Both the position numbers and the translations under genes were made by a program. A DNA stretch of 64,000 bases from Euleptes europaea (Eukaryota; Chordata; Lepidosauria; Squamata; Sphaerodactylidae): contig NC_079319.1 of the NCBI RefSeq assembly GCF_029931775.1, positions 98,873,171-98,937,170 of the forward strand, in the 5' to 3' direction. The notes below the pieces were generated by a model that saw only the letters and a list, made by a program, of their open reading frames with translations, ran no database searches and was not told where the DNA came from. Positions 1-11,445 of the stretch are shown piece by piece; the first letter of the stretch is position 1, and each line of letters opens with the position of its first letter.

Positions 1-627
1 CACAATCAGTCAGGCCTGCCAAGCCTCGGACCTGTGCAGTCACCAGGTATGACTTGTGGCTTGCCAGGTGCTTGCCAGCCCCACCGGCTTTGCCGTCCCA
101 GCAGTCAGCAAAACCAGGAGACTTACTGAGTATCCCACAACCAATTCTCAACATTTCAAAAATGCCCACAGTCTCTACAAGGTCGAGGGCTCCTGTGTTA
201 CACAGTCATAGCTGAAGGAATATTAGTTTAGCAGAGCGCTCAAGACACATAACACAGCAGAGTCTATCTGGCTGGTGTGTGCTGCTGAGAAAAAAGTTAC
301 ACGCGGAGCCTCTTTACCCTTGCAAACACTAATATGAATCCTTTATTGCAAGGAACTCCATTCTAGACAGGATAGAGACAGGAATCTAATCTAGTCTAAC
401 TAGCTAGGATGGACAGAGATGCAGGAGGCAGGTCTTGCCCTCATGGTGCCGAGAAGGAGAAGAGTGTGGAGAGAAGGTTGCAGCCGGAAGGAAAGAAGAT
501 TCCCTGAGAGTAGCCGTCTACTCATCAAAGGGATAGCGTGAGAATAGTAGAAAGGAAGGATGTTCCGGGTCCTGACCCTTCTATCTTTCTGACTCTCTAT
601 AGTCCTCCTCTGAAGTCAGGCTAAGAG
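1..627. other. Flank upstream of the last SERPINB5 exon, nothing recognised
   Basis: This should be intronic sequence of the SERPINB5 gene, because the last coding exon follows at 1137. I see no exon, repeat end or regulatory motif that I can name here. Confidence 0.4.
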
Positions 628-955
628 ACAGTGAAGAAGAAGAGTTGGTTTTTATATGCCGACTTTCTCTACCACTTAAGGAAGAATCAAACTGGCTTAC
701 AATCACCTTCCCTTCCCCTCCCCACAACAGACACCCTGTGAAATAGGTGGGGCTGAGAGAGCTCTTGATAGAACTGTGACTAGCCCAAGGTCACCCAGCT
801 GGCTTTGTGTGTAGGAGTGGGGAAACCAACCCGGTTCACCAGATTAGCCTCCGCCGCTCATATGGAGTAGTGGGGAATCGAACCCGGTTCTCCAGATCAG
901 AGTCCGCTACTCCAAACCACCGCTCTTAACCACTACACCATGCTCGCTCTCCAGC
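628..955 (-). repeat. tRNA-derived squamate SINE
   Basis: Read on the minus strand the element begins with a tRNA-like head (GTGTAGTGGTTAAGAG, then a GGGTTCGATTCCCC-type B box near 875-890) and runs into the body that mentions the usual GGTGACCTTGGGCTAGTCAC block, ending in TATAAAAACCAACTCTTCTTC. The same element recurs at 12900-13145 and 36415-36570. It lies in the last intron of SERPINB5. Confidence 0.75.
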
Positions 956-1136
956 AAAATCCTTCACTTCCAACAATAGCTATGTATACAAACAAGATTA
1001 GGGTCTTAGATAACTATACTGTGCTTAACTGTCCAGACAACTGATGGCGGGGGGGGGGGGTCTTGCCCACTGTAGGGCCCAAGAGTACGGATATTCTAAT
1101 CAACTTCCTTCCTTCCTTCCTTCCTCATGTTTTCAG

Positions 1137-1529
1137 CTCGAGAAGGAGCTCACTGCTGAGAAGCTGGTGCAATGGACCAATCCCAGTGTGATGGCCAATA
1201 CGAAAGTGAACGTGTTTCTTCCTAAATTCCAGGTCAAAGGAGAGTATGATCTGAGGCCCGTCTTGGAGACCCTCGGCATGACCCACCCGTTCGATGAGGG
1301 TGTGTCTGATTTCTCTGAAATGTCAGAGGCCAAAGGGGTGGTTCTGTCGCAGGTCCTCCACAGAGTCTCACTGGACGTAGTTGAAGATGGGGCCGACTCC
1401 CGAGATGTGCCAGGATATCGGATCCTACAACACAAAGATGAATTTAAAGCTGACCATCCATTTATTTTCTTCTTTAGGCACAACAAAACTCGCAGTATTG
1501 TTTTTGCTGGCAGATTCTGTTCTCCGTAA
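1137..1529 (+). CDS. SERPINB5: SERPINB5 (maspin), last coding exon
   Basis: This is the 3' terminal coding exon of a clade B serpin, read from a TTTTCAG acceptor at 1131-1136 to a TAA stop. The 130 codons start LEKELTAEKLVQWTNPS and end RHNKTRSIVFAGRFCSP, the latter matching the maspin C terminus almost word for word. The reactive loop reads EDGADSRDVPGYRILQHKDE; human maspin has EDGGDSIEVPGARILQHKDE. The loop is short and lacks the Ala-rich hinge of inhibitory serpins. Maspin is known as a non-inhibitory, mostly cytoplasmic and nuclear serpin of epithelia linked to cell adhesion and tumour suppression. Earlier exons lie before the window. The next gene downstream is another clade B serpin, as in other amniotes. 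I am confident of the identity because of the distinctive loop. Confidence 0.95.
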   Translation, partial: LEKELTAEKLVQWTNPSVMANTKVNVFLPKFQVKGEYDLRPVLETLGMTHPFDEGVSDFSEMSEAKGVVLSQVLHRVSLDVVEDGADSRDVPGYRILQHKDEFKADHPFIFFFRHNKTRSIVFAGRFCSP

Positions 1530-2768
1530 ACAGAACATGAGAAAAATCTAGATTCATAAATATATATATTACTTCCCTTTTTCTATAAACCTTTGAAACC
1601 CAAGTATCAACATAAGAGGTTTCCTAGTTCAAGCAGGATGTATGATTTCATGTTAAACTCTTATTCAAACTAGATATTCAAAGCAGATACGCTTACTTTT
1701 CATAGGGAGCATGGAAATTGTGTTTTGTACTATGACTTTAAAACAATGCAGCTAATTTTCCCCTCATCTAAGGTAATTGTTAGAATTTGGGGGGCTCCAA
1801 ATGATTGCACTGGATCTAAAAAACAAACACACACCTATGTAGCTAGAACAATAGTAAGGTACTGAAGCCATTACTGGAATTGTACAAATCTTACATTGTT
1901 AGGATCAAACAAAACAAAGAGGAGAGCACAAATCATCTGGCAACTTGTAAAGGTAAATCCTGAGCTGGAGGCATGTAGGGAGAGAGGAGAGGGTTTAATC
2001 TTCCACTACTACATGGATTTGCGGAATCCATACCCCAGAACAGAAGCGTACCCCATGCTCCTATTAGCTTTGGAAGGAGAAAGGGACCTATCTTGCTCTT
2101 CTGTGTTTTCTCTCACAAGGCTAATAGGAATGTGTGTGTGTGTGTGTGTGTGATTTTAGTGAACAGGCTGGGTATTGAACTCTCTTTCCTTCCCCATGTG
2201 GCCTCACTGAATCAGGGCCTTTGTTTGCCACTTTCTGTCCTAATTTTGGTAGCCAAACCATACATAAGGGGATATGGCACTACCTATGATCTTCCTGATA
2301 TGGGCAGTTGCCATTTTGTAGAAAGAGGGCAACACACATATTTCGTTACTTCAGTACTCATGACTGGATACCTAGATTTTTGAGAAGATGTGTTTGTGTG
2401 TAGTGAAGGAGGATAATACCTGCACTGGTTGATTCATACACAATGGCAACCTCAAGTATTGGGAGGATTCCAAGTAGTGCCATTTTTCCTTACACATTTT
2501 TGAGGGCCACAATTTTAAAGACTGCATAAGACTACTGAGAAGATCCAGTCATATCTCTCTCATCTGTTTTGACTCTTAGATACTGTTGTCAATAGTGGGA
2601 AAGACTCTTTCAAAAATGGAAAACTAGTAATGTAGAATTGATCCACATTCAAGTTAAGTATGGTAGCACTGTACAAAGTTTTCTTTTTTGTTTGCTGTCT
2701 CCCTGCTGCTTGCTTGATATTTAGATTACCTAAAGGTATTCCTAATAAAGCATGGCAAAACTCACATG
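1530..2768 (+). other. SERPINB5: SERPINB5 3' untranslated region
   Basis: This AT-rich sequence continues from the stop codon to a canonical AATAAA at 2744-2749. The length of about 1.2 kb is similar to long maspin 3' UTRs in other vertebrates. It contains a short (TG)n run at 2131-2152. The end is inferred from the signal only. Confidence 0.6.
2744..2749 (+). terminator. SERPINB5: Polyadenylation signal AATAAA, probable end of SERPINB5
   Basis: AATAAA is followed within 20-30 bases by TG-rich sequence (CACATGTCTTCTTTTATGTTG), as expected for a cleavage site near 2765. It is the first full AATAAA after the stop codon that I found. Confidence 0.55.
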
Positions 2769-2769
2769 T

Positions 2770-3333
2770 CTTCTTTTATGTTGAAACTTGGGTGTGAACT
2801 AAAAATGCTTCCCTATTCAGAGTGGGGGTAGGAACCATTGCCCTCCCTCGGGTTTGGGTTGGTGACATTACACAGCCAGAACTGATTGGCCACAGGGCAT
2901 CACCAGGAAGTCTATTCAGAGTGAGCATGATATTAACTAAAGTGAACAGGAGTTGATAGGCACAAAAAAGGATAAAGTTTTGGGGAGTCTTATGGAGAAC
3001 ATTGTGGGGATTCCATAACTCCTTCTGAGTAAAAAAAATGTTAACCCCTGAACATTTGGCAGAATCCTAAACAAGCCCCTTTGACTCAAAAGTGGGTGAC
3101 TGGTAGACCAGTGTTAATATTACATACATAGTATGCATAGGCTAAGGTATTGGCTTCACACGAAGGCAACATAAGGTCTCAACAAACTTTACCAGAGACC
3201 AAAAGATGAGGTAACAACTATAACTAGAGAGCAACAGCTACTTACAAACAACCAGGCCTGGTGCATACTACTACTAACAGCAGCCACCAAGCTAGAACTG
3301 CTAGGCAAGTATCTCTTAAAGGTACATTACTAC
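2770..3333. other. Intergenic, nothing recognised
   Basis: Unique-looking sequence between the probable SERPINB5 end and a small DNA transposon. No exon-like frames or repeat termini were identified. Confidence 0.3.
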
Positions 3334-3639
3334 TAGGGCTGCCAGGTCCCCCCCCTATCCTATGGCGGGAGACTTTTGGGGCAGAGCTGAGGGGATCTCG
3401 CACTCGCGCTAACGTGCTTGCGCGTCACTTCCGGTTTACAACCAGAAGGGCCATCTGGCAAGGGGGGCCACCTTGGTAAAAGGCCCCTTGCGAGGCGTTT
3501 ACACCCAGGAGTGCCACATCCATGTGCCGTGATGTGTATGTGCACGTGCATGTTTGCCCGCCAACCCTCAGCTGGTAGGTGGGCAGAGGGGTGAATTGCC
3601 AGGGGTTTGCCTGCCACCACCGGGCACCTGGTAACCCTA
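3334..3639. mobile_element. Small non-autonomous DNA transposon (TAGGG-ended MITE, 306 bp)
   Basis: The ends are inverted: TAGGGCTGCCAGGTCC at the left and GGCACCTGGTAACCCTA at the right. The flanks are ATTACTAC (3326-3333) and ATTATTAC (3640-3647), an 8-bp target duplication with one mismatch. An 8-bp duplication is typical of hAT transposons. It carries no coding frame of its own. Confidence 0.7.
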
Positions 3640-3647
3640 ATTATTAC

Positions 3648-4478
3648 ACTATTTACAGAACTGTTCCATACACCACTGTACAGGCTTTATTTGTAAAGTT
3701 CACCATGTATCCAAGAACAGGCCTTTAATTTTTCTTGAGAAACTTGCCCCACTATTGAAATCTGATCTCCTCCTCCACTGAACTCTGAAATGATACCTCT
3801 GCAGGTTGGGGGTCTCTCTACTGGCATTGAAATCTAAAAGTTTAACAGAAGCTTTAGTCTAAGTGGTACATTTTGAAGCAAGCGATGTCCGACATACACG
3901 AACTCAGGCAGAACTGTAGAATTGGTTCGGTAATTTGAGCACTGCCTCCTACAGTTTATATATTTGTTTTGAGGATTACAACATCCCTTCTCATCGGAAA
4001 AGATTTCACCACCTAAACTGGTTCAGGCCTCTGCAGTATTGGGAGGAGCAGGAAATATTCTTGGTGATTGAACTGATTGCAGATAAGACCAAACAACGGA
4101 GGAGGACCAGAGGGTCCACCTGAGGAAGGATGTGTTGACAGGACCAAATTGCACTTTAAGAAAGAGATCTACAATCAATTCTCTAAACATTTACTTCCTC
4201 CCATATTTGCATCATGAGATCTGGCAGCTTTGCTATGGAAATAAAAACTAACAGAACAGTATAAAAATTCCATTTACTGGTTATCGGAACCACCAGGGAG
4301 TAGCTCCTGAATGAACGTTTCTTCACTAATAATCTTTTCATGTCATCCAAAACTAATTAAAAAAACCAAATGTGCTTTTCAGAAAGGGAAATCTTCATAC
4401 ATATCTATCTACATATTTTGCACCTAATTGTAACTTAATTGAATAGTGCTGTGGATATCCCTGGAATTACTGGTAGGT
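3648..4478. other. Intergenic, nothing recognised
   Basis: AT-rich sequence with no repeat termini or exon-like segment that I can name. Confidence 0.3.
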
Positions 4479-4479
4479 A

Positions 4480-4578
4480 AACACCCTGACTAGCCTGATC
4501 TTGTCAGGGCTTGGGAGCTAAACAGGGTCACTCATGATTAGTCCATAGATGGGAGACCAGGCAGGAAGTCTGGGGTTG
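4480..4578 (+). repeat. 5S rRNA-derived SINE, left half
   Basis: The sequence follows 5S rRNA internal promoter order (CCTGATC..GGGAGCTAAACAGGGTC..GATGGGAGACC) and stops at GGTTG. The matching right half is at 11590-11702, so one SINE has been split by the gypsy element between. Confidence 0.7.
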
Positions 4579-5171
4579 TGTCAGGAGCAAGCCATGAGGA
4601 TGGTATGTGGTAGTGCGATTGTGCTGCTCCCAGGTGCTGTTGTGCTGTTCTGTCCAAGGCCAGTCTAAGCCCCGTGTTTAGTCTTCCTAAATTCCCATAC
4701 TGTGGGAATTGCCAAGTGCTCCTTCCTGCCTCTGGGAGGGGGTTGCCTAGGTTACCAGTTATCTCCTGTTGCTTTTCCATATATGCTCTGCACTTTGCTT
4801 TTGCCCCTTACTAGTGTCCTGAGTTCGATCCCGACGGAAGTCGGTTTCAGGTAGACGGCTCAAGGTTGACTCAGCCTTCCATCCTTCCGAGGTCGGTGAA
4901 ATGAGTACCCAGCTTGCTGGGGGTAAAGGGAAGATGACTGGGGAAGACACTGGCAAACCACCCCGCAAACAAAGTCTGCCTAGTACACGTCGGGATGTGA
5001 CGTCACCCCATGGGTCAGGAATGACCCGGTGCTTGCACAGGGGACCTTTACCTTTAGTGTCCTTTTGAATATGGCTTCTGAAACCTGTCGATGATAACCA
5101 ATAAAACTGCTTTCGTGGATTTTTGGTCTGCTGGAATCTGTTTATGGTTTGCCGCAGGGCTAGAGCTTACA
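4579..5171 (+). repeat. 5' LTR of the gypsy element
   Basis: The LTR runs from TGTCAGGAGC to GAGCTTACA and includes an AATAAA near 5100 followed by a TG-rich stretch. Its right part is repeated at 11446-11589. It holds an inserted Sauria SINE at 4821-5055. Confidence 0.8.
4821..5055 (+). repeat. Sauria-type SINE inserted in the LTR
   Basis: The copy starts at the B-box region (GAGTTCGATCCCGACGG), so it is 5' truncated, and ends GGGGACCTTTACCTTT, the tail shared with BovB LINEs. It is flanked by AGTGTCCT at 4813-4820 and 5056-5063. The same family occurs at 33091 and 49805. Confidence 0.8.
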
Positions 5172-5196
5172 TTAGGACACTAGTCCCCCTTACTTA

Positions 5197-7260
5197 TTGC
5201 CCTTGGCTGGAGCCCTGGAGGGTTCGCCTGGACACTCGTCTCCTTGGCTTGGGGCGCAGGACGAGCTCCCCGAGGACCCTGACTTACTGCATGCCGTCTT
5301 GGAGGAGACGCTGCGAACTGACGTGGAGGCCACCTGGCTGCTTGGCCTGGTGATTGATCAGTGGCGTCGCCTGGCAGCGACGACCCCCTGGAGGACCCAG
5401 GACGCTGATCTACGTGCCTGCGATGACCTTTTGGGACTGGATATTTTGCTGGAGGAGACCCGGTTGGCGCAAGAGGACTTTACTCTGCTAACTCAGTTAT
5501 TGGCTGAGCTTACGCTCCGTGGGGCGCAACAGAAGTCGGTGGCCCCAATCCAGGGGCTTGAGCCCTGTTCCCCAATGGCGGGGGCTCGGGAGGGAGACGT
5601 TCCGCAAGCTGTTCCGGAGCCCAATTTATGCCACTGGGAAGAACAGAGTGTTGCCGCCCGGACAGTCCTGGCCCTCATGGACTTACCGCCAACCACGGCA
5701 ATGGCAGCTGATGTCGAGAAGGTACTAAACTCTGACTTTGGTCCTTCCTCTGCAGATCTTGCTCAACAGGTCCAACTGCTGTTGGGCCAACACAAGGAGA
5801 TCCTACTGATCTTAGAACGAGCAGCCGAACCAATTGTGATGGCCGCCGCGGCCACCAAACTCGAGGCGGACCGCAGCTCACTGACCAGAGGTGGGTGGAG
5901 GAACAACTGTTGGTGGATGCAGCCACCGCTCGGGAGTGGGCGACAGCAGGACCGGGAGCGTGGTCGAAAGTTTGTGGGGGATCGGACTGGTCTCTTCCCT
6001 CGTGGTCTTTAGGCTCCACAGAACCTGGCCTGCCCCGGGAAGTAGTGTGCCGGCAGCAGCTCACCTTTGCTCCTGACGTCTCAGAAAATGAGGAGGAGGA
6101 GGACTTGTATGCAGAGGAGGGCGACTGGAATACTAACTACCAAGCCAGCCAAGCCCGATGGACCGGGGGGGGGGGGCTGAGGAGGATATCCATGCCTTAA
6201 GGTTTCAAAACCAAGAGCTTTTGGATTGTATGGCCCGTATGCAGGACCAAATGGAAGTGTTGATGCATGAATACGGTCGCCTGCAGCGACCTCAAGGGGC
6301 ACCTGCGCCGGCACCGGTCCCAGGCCAGCAACCCCCCGGCCAGCAGCCTCCAGCGCAGCCAGTACCACAGCAACCTCTGGGACAAGCGCCGCCAGGGCAG
6401 CCGGGACAATACCGGTTCCAGGACAGCCTCCGGCACCTCCACCAGTGGCACCGGTGGTGCAGTGGAAGCAACCCCTATTGCATGTGACATTTGATGGCTC
6501 CACGGATGCATTGCCCTGTTTTCTTCACCAAGTGGACAGTTACATGAGAGAACAAGGGCATACCTTTCCCATGGAAGACAGTCGAGTAAGGTTCGTTTCC
6601 TCACTTTTAGCTGGAAAGGCTGCAGAATGGATGGTCCGAGCTCTCTCCATACGGTCGCTTATAGAATTCATGCGAGCGTTTAGAAGGCGTTTTGAGGACC
6701 TGTTTCAAGAGGAGTAGGCCAAAGCGGCCCTCCTACAACTCCGTCAAGGATCCTCCTCAGTCCGAGAGTTTGCGGATGAGTTCCAAAGACTCGCTAATAA
6801 AATAGGGGACTGGACTGAAGCCACCCGGGTGCTCTACTTCAGAGCAGCATTGCATCCTGAGATACTAAACTGGGCATACATGCAGCGAGACCCAGCCACC
6901 TTGGAAGGGTGGATTTTACTGGCAGAAGAAGTGGAAAGCCGCTGCCAGTTTATTTCTCTTGCCCAACGGCAAGCCAGGGAGGGGGGAAGCCAGAAAAACC
7001 CTCCCAAACCTGCCGCTCTTCAGGCCCCGCGGAGGCCTGCTCTACCTCCACCAGACCGAGCGTTACGTTTTCAAAGGGGACCCTGCCTCGTTTGCGTTGC
7101 CATGGGTCACTTCACTGCCACTTGTCCGTCACACCCGGGGCTGCCGAGTTCCACTCCCCAGCCAGATGGGACTCCTCGTGGGAGAGGACATGCCCGGGGG
7201 AGAGGCACCGCAGCCGAGCGGAGCATTCCACCAAGATGAAAAGCACCCCCAGCCCTATGC
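5197..7260 (+). mobile_element. gag region of the gypsy element
   Basis: The region shows a Gag-like capsid segment (for example LPCFLHQVDSYMREQGHTF near 6510-6565) and a zinc knuckle of C-X2-C-X4-H-X4-C form (CLVCVAMGHFTATC) near 7087-7128. A capsid segment of the same kind occurs in the second element at 60.2-61.2 kb. Fossil, not intact. Confidence 0.75.
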
Positions 7261-7478
7261 GCCGGAGAAATGACGATGGACCTTTGCCCAGCGGACCCGT
7301 CGGGGTCCAGGATTACAATTACTACTCCTAGGGAGAGTAGCCCCGCATCTTCAGAGGAGAGCGACCACTGGAACTCCCCAGCCCTTAACTTGGAGTCTCC
7401 CCTCGACCAGCCAAAAAATGGACTGGGTCTGCAGTAGAGGGAACGACCCTCCACCATGCCCTATTCGGCACCAGCTTT

Positions 7479-7758
7479 GTGCGTAAGAAGACAATGTGTA
7501 TTGACTTTCGAAAACTCAAAGCTGTTTCCCAAACAAATGCTTATCCCATCCCCCTCATTTCTGATTTCTTGGGACAGTTGAAGGAGGGACACATTTTCAC
7601 CAAATTGGACTTAGTTGAAGCTTATTACAGAGTCAGAATCAGGGAGGGGGATGAATCTCTGACTGCTTTTCTAGTTGCTTTGGAATGTTCGAATTTATGG
7701 TGATGCCTTTTGGATTAAAAGGGGCCCCGGGGGTCTTCTTGCAACTCATTAATGAGAT
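7479..7758 (+). mobile_element. Reverse transcriptase region of the gypsy element, first part
   Basis: The reading contains FTKLDLVEAYYRVRI and FEFMVMPFGLKGAPGVF, both standard Ty3/gypsy reverse transcriptase motifs. The region is interrupted by the hAT-type element that starts at 7767. Confidence 0.85.
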
Positions 7759-7766
7759 CCTCCATG

Positions 7767-9683
7767 TAGGGCTGTTGAATTTTAAAAAATTCAGTATAGT
7801 TTGGATTCGGCTGAATTCAGCCCGTTTAGATTCGGGATATGCCGAAGTCCAAACTCCCCCACTTCGGGTCCGTGCAATTCGGCGGGAATTCAAAGTTCGG
7901 GAAAAATATTCGGCCGAATAAAGCCATTAAAAACACAACAGCGCCTTTCCACAGCTCTGGGGGGCATTTTGGGGGTTAGAGGTCCCAAACTTTCAGCAGA
8001 GCCTCAAAGGACCCTTCTTGCCAGACCCCCCAAGTTTTGTAAAGATTGGGTCAGGGGGGGGGCTGAGATATGGGCCCCGAAAGGGGTCCCCCCCACCCTT
8101 AATGTGCATCTCTGAGCAGAGCTTGCCGCCCACGCACAAAGCTCCCAGCCCTGACAAACAGCTGAGAAGTTTGCAAAGCAACACAACTGCAAAGCAACAC
8201 TGCAAAGCAACACAACCCTGAAAAGCAACACCTTTGCAACCGTGCAAAGCATGGAAATGGACAGAGGCAGCTAGCTATGCATAAGGAGCAGGAGGGGGTG
8301 GAATTTCCCCTTTTGCATCGGACTCAGGACCAGGCAAATGCATTCTTTAAGTCACCATTTGAAAACCAGTTTTGAGCAAGCATCAAAATAGACCTAACAG
8401 TCGTATGAATGAGGGAAAACCTGAGGACAGCCCCCCCTCAAACCAGGGAGAGAGAGACTCAAGGGGGCACACACACCCAGGCAGAATGGGCGAAAGCCCC
8501 CTTTGGCTTCCCCCCACCCACCCACAGAAACTGCTCCCTCCCCCCCCACACACACAGACTCTGCTTTCCCCCCCCCCCACACACACAGGAGAAAAAGTAT
8601 AGATTAAAGCCCCCAAAGGGGTCTTACTGTGGCTGTCTTCTGTTCCATCAGGAGGGGCTGGGGAGGACTTGTAATCCAAGACGATTCCAATTAGGCACGG
8701 GACGTTTTGCTCTGGAGATGCATACACGATCAGCTGATCCATTCATCCCAATAGGGGAAAGGGGAAAGCCCATATCTTGGGACCCCCTGACCCAATGTTT
8801 ACAAAACCTGGGGGCTCTCTTAAGAAGCCTTGTCTGAAGCTCCGCTGAAAGTTTGGGATCTGCACCCCCAAAAATGCGCCCCCTGCAGCCACGGAAAGAG
8901 AAAAGGGGGGAGCCGATATTTCTGCCCCCACTGAACCCATCTTTACAAAACTTGGGGGGTCTCTTAAGAAGCCTCATCTGAAGATATCCTGAAGGTCTGG
9001 GGTCTGTACCCCCAAAAATGAACCCCCTGCAGCCACAGAAATGGAAAAGGGGGGAAGGGAAAAGGGGTGGAGCCCATATCTCAGGACCCCCTGACCCAAA
9101 GTCTACAAAACTTGGGGGGTCTCTTAAGAAGGCTTGTATAAAGCTCTGCTGAAAGTTTGGGGTCTGTATCCCCAAAAATGCACCCCCTGCAGCCACGGAA
9201 AGAGAAAAGGGGTGGAGCCCATATCTCGGGACCCCCTGACCCAATGTTTACAAAACCTGGGGGGTCTCTTAAGAAGGCTTGTCTGAAGCTCCACTGAAAG
9301 TTTGGGGTCTGTACCCCCAAAAATGCGCCCCCTGCAGCCACAGAAATGAGCGAATGTGCACAAGCACCCCCCCACACACACATGAGGATTTCTCTCACTC
9401 TCTCTCTCTGCCCGGCCGCCCATCAGCTGATTCCTCCAGTACTCAATCCTGACTGATTGGCCAGAAGAAGACCCAGCTTGGCCACCGATTGGCCGGGGGA
9501 GGAGAATGCTGCTTACTGACGCCCCAAATTTGCCGGATTTATTCGTGAACTCCCGAACTCGCTGAATTCGGTTCCCCCGGTTTCCCGCCATTTTTGAGTT
9601 CGGTTCGTCCTGAACTAAAAAACACCGAATCAGGGGAAATTCGGCTGTTTTTCGGTTCGGGCCTAACTGAATTGACAGCCCTA
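7767..9683 (-). mobile_element. Non-autonomous hAT-type DNA transposon, 1917 bp
   Basis: The ends are TAGGGCTGTTGAATT and AATTGACAGCCCTA, and the flanks are a perfect 8-bp duplication CCTCCATG at 7759-7766 and 9684-9691. A second copy of the same family, in opposite orientation, is at 31558-32912 with its own perfect 8-bp duplication. The interior is GC-rich and repetitive, and I find no transposase frame. Strand is assigned relative to the second copy. The long open frames across it are products of repeat composition, not genes. Confidence 0.85.
8750..9350. repeat. Tandem repeat inside the hAT-type element (4 units, 144-161 bp)
   Basis: The block TTTACAAAACTTGGGGGGTC, then CTGAAAGTTTGGGGTCTG and CCCCCTGCAGCCACGG, recurs starting near 8798, 8942, 9103 and 9247. 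An inverted copy of the unit lies near 7950-8100 at the other end of the element. The sister copy at 31558 has a single unit. Confidence 0.75.
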
Positions 9684-9691
9684 CCTCCATG

Positions 9692-10487
9692 ATCTGCTGT
9701 TCAAAGGAGTGGTGGTCTATTTAGATGATATTCTCATTTACTCTAAAACCATGGATGAGCACGTTGCCTTGGTTCGGGAAGTGTTGCAACGTCTCAGAGA
9801 CAATCAGCTGTATGCTAAAGTATCTAAGTGCGAGTTCCATAAGAAGCAATTGACTTTCCTGGGATACATTATCTCACACCAGGGACTGACTATGGATCCT
9901 GAAAAGGTGCAAGAGTGCTCGATTGGGAACTACCCTCTACTCGTAAACAGGTCCAAAGATTCCTCGGGTTCGCGAATTTGTACAGAGCGTTCCTTTCACA
10001 TTTCGCTCAAATTGCGCTACCCATCACAAACCTTCTTAAGACTAAGGGAAAGGGGAGTACAGCCACCTTACCCAACTCCCGGGTGGAGTGGACCCCCCAG
10101 TGTCAAGCCGCCTTCGATAGTCTTAAGCAGCTTTTTACATCCGAACCTGTTTTGCAGCACCCGGACTGCAATCAACCATTCGTAGTGCATGTAGACGCTT
10201 CCGACATAGCGATGGGGGGTGCACTCCTACAGCGGGGGGAGGATGGGCACCTGCATCCGTGCGCTTATTTTTCTAAAAAGTTTATTCCATCTGAACTCAA
10301 TTGGGCCGTTTGGGAAAAGGAAGCCACTGCGGTAAAGCATGCCCTGACAGTGTGGAGGCAGTTTTTAGAAGGTTCCAAGGTGCCCTTTGAAGTGTGGTCC
10401 AATCACAAAAACCTGGAGGCCCTAACGGGGGCTCGCAAGCTGTCCATGAAACATGTGCTCTGGGCAGACTTCTTCGCCCAGTTTTGA
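9692..10487 (+). mobile_element. Reverse transcriptase (second part) and RNase H region of the gypsy element
   Basis: [11 protein letters not shown] at about 9710-9745 is the catalytic YxDD box, followed by the FLGYIIS thumb motif. Further on, [18 protein letters not shown] near 10180-10235 is the RNase H start. Fossil, not intact. Confidence 0.85.
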
Positions 10488-10981
10488 TTCGTCCTAAAAT
10501 ATGTACCAGGGAAGCAAAACCTTCTGGCTGATGCTTTATCCAGACTTCCCCAATATCCCACCAAGATTGATCGGCCCACAGAGTCGCTCTTCACCCCTGC
10601 CCAAAGAGGTCTGTTGCCCACTTTGGCCGTACAAACCCGTTCTCAGACCCAATCCCCACCGCCGCCGGCTTCGATGGGGGGGCAGCCCCACGCCCGGCTG
10701 AGCCGACAGCACCGCCTGCCTTGCTTCCTCCTCCCCCTGAGCGACTGCCAGCCACGGTTCCTGAGGTGCGGGGACCCGAGCACCCCATTCAGTCGCTCCC
10801 TGCACCTGTATCGGCTCCGTCCCTTGTCAAACTGCCCACCGCCTCCTCTCCGGAGGGGGTGTAAGGACTTTCTGATTACTTTAAGGAGACTCTCCTTCGC
10901 AGCTATCAAGCGGAACTGTCCTCGCAAACCCTCCCAGATACTTTACTTAAATGCGGGGAGTTTTGGTACAAAGAGTCTAAA

Positions 10982-11440
10982 TTGTCTGTTCCGGCAGCAT
11001 TGCTGGGGGAGGTTTTGGGTTTGGTTCATGGCACCAAGACTGCCGGACATTTCGGGCTCCTTAAAACATTGCATTTGCTACGGAGACAGTTTTGGTGGGC
11101 GGGCATGCGATCAGATGTGGACTCCTTCATCCGCAGCTGCCCCATGTGTGCAGTGGCCAAATGATCACAAGGCAAACCACCCAGACTTTTACAACCATTA
11201 GAGACTCCCTCAAAACCGTGGGGAGTGATTGCAATGAACTTCATGACGGACCTACCCCCTAGTGGGGGAAAGACAGTTCTTTGGGTGATTACTGATTTGT
11301 TTTCGAAACAGGTGCATCTTGTACCCTGTGCAGGTATCCCTTCCGCCCCGAAATTGGCCCGCCTCTTTGTGTCACATGTCTCCATTCCTTTCAGTGCAAA
11401 ATAGTCACGGACAGGGGTTCAAATTTTGTGGCCAAATTTT
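10982..11440 (+). mobile_element. Integrase region of the gypsy element
   Basis: HGTKTAGHFGLLKTLHLL followed by CPMCAVAK is the HHCC zinc-binding domain of Ty3/gypsy integrase, and a catalytic-core-like TDRGSNFVAKFW stretch follows near 11405-11440. Fossil, not intact. Confidence 0.75.
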
Positions 11441-11445
11441 GGAAG

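Noticed and set aside
8750-9350. Regular direct repeats that might suggest a CRISPR-like array
   Set aside because: Units are 144-161 bp with no short repeat/unique spacer pattern, and the DNA is vertebrate.
8370-9690. Long open frames on both strands (up to 198 residues) with repeated Gly/Pro-rich motifs
   Set aside because: They follow the tandem units of the hAT-type element, occur on both strands at once and match no protein family I know.
10536-10927. Minus-strand open frames of 65-94 residues
   Set aside because: They lie across the gypsy element, opposite its coding strand, with low-complexity content.
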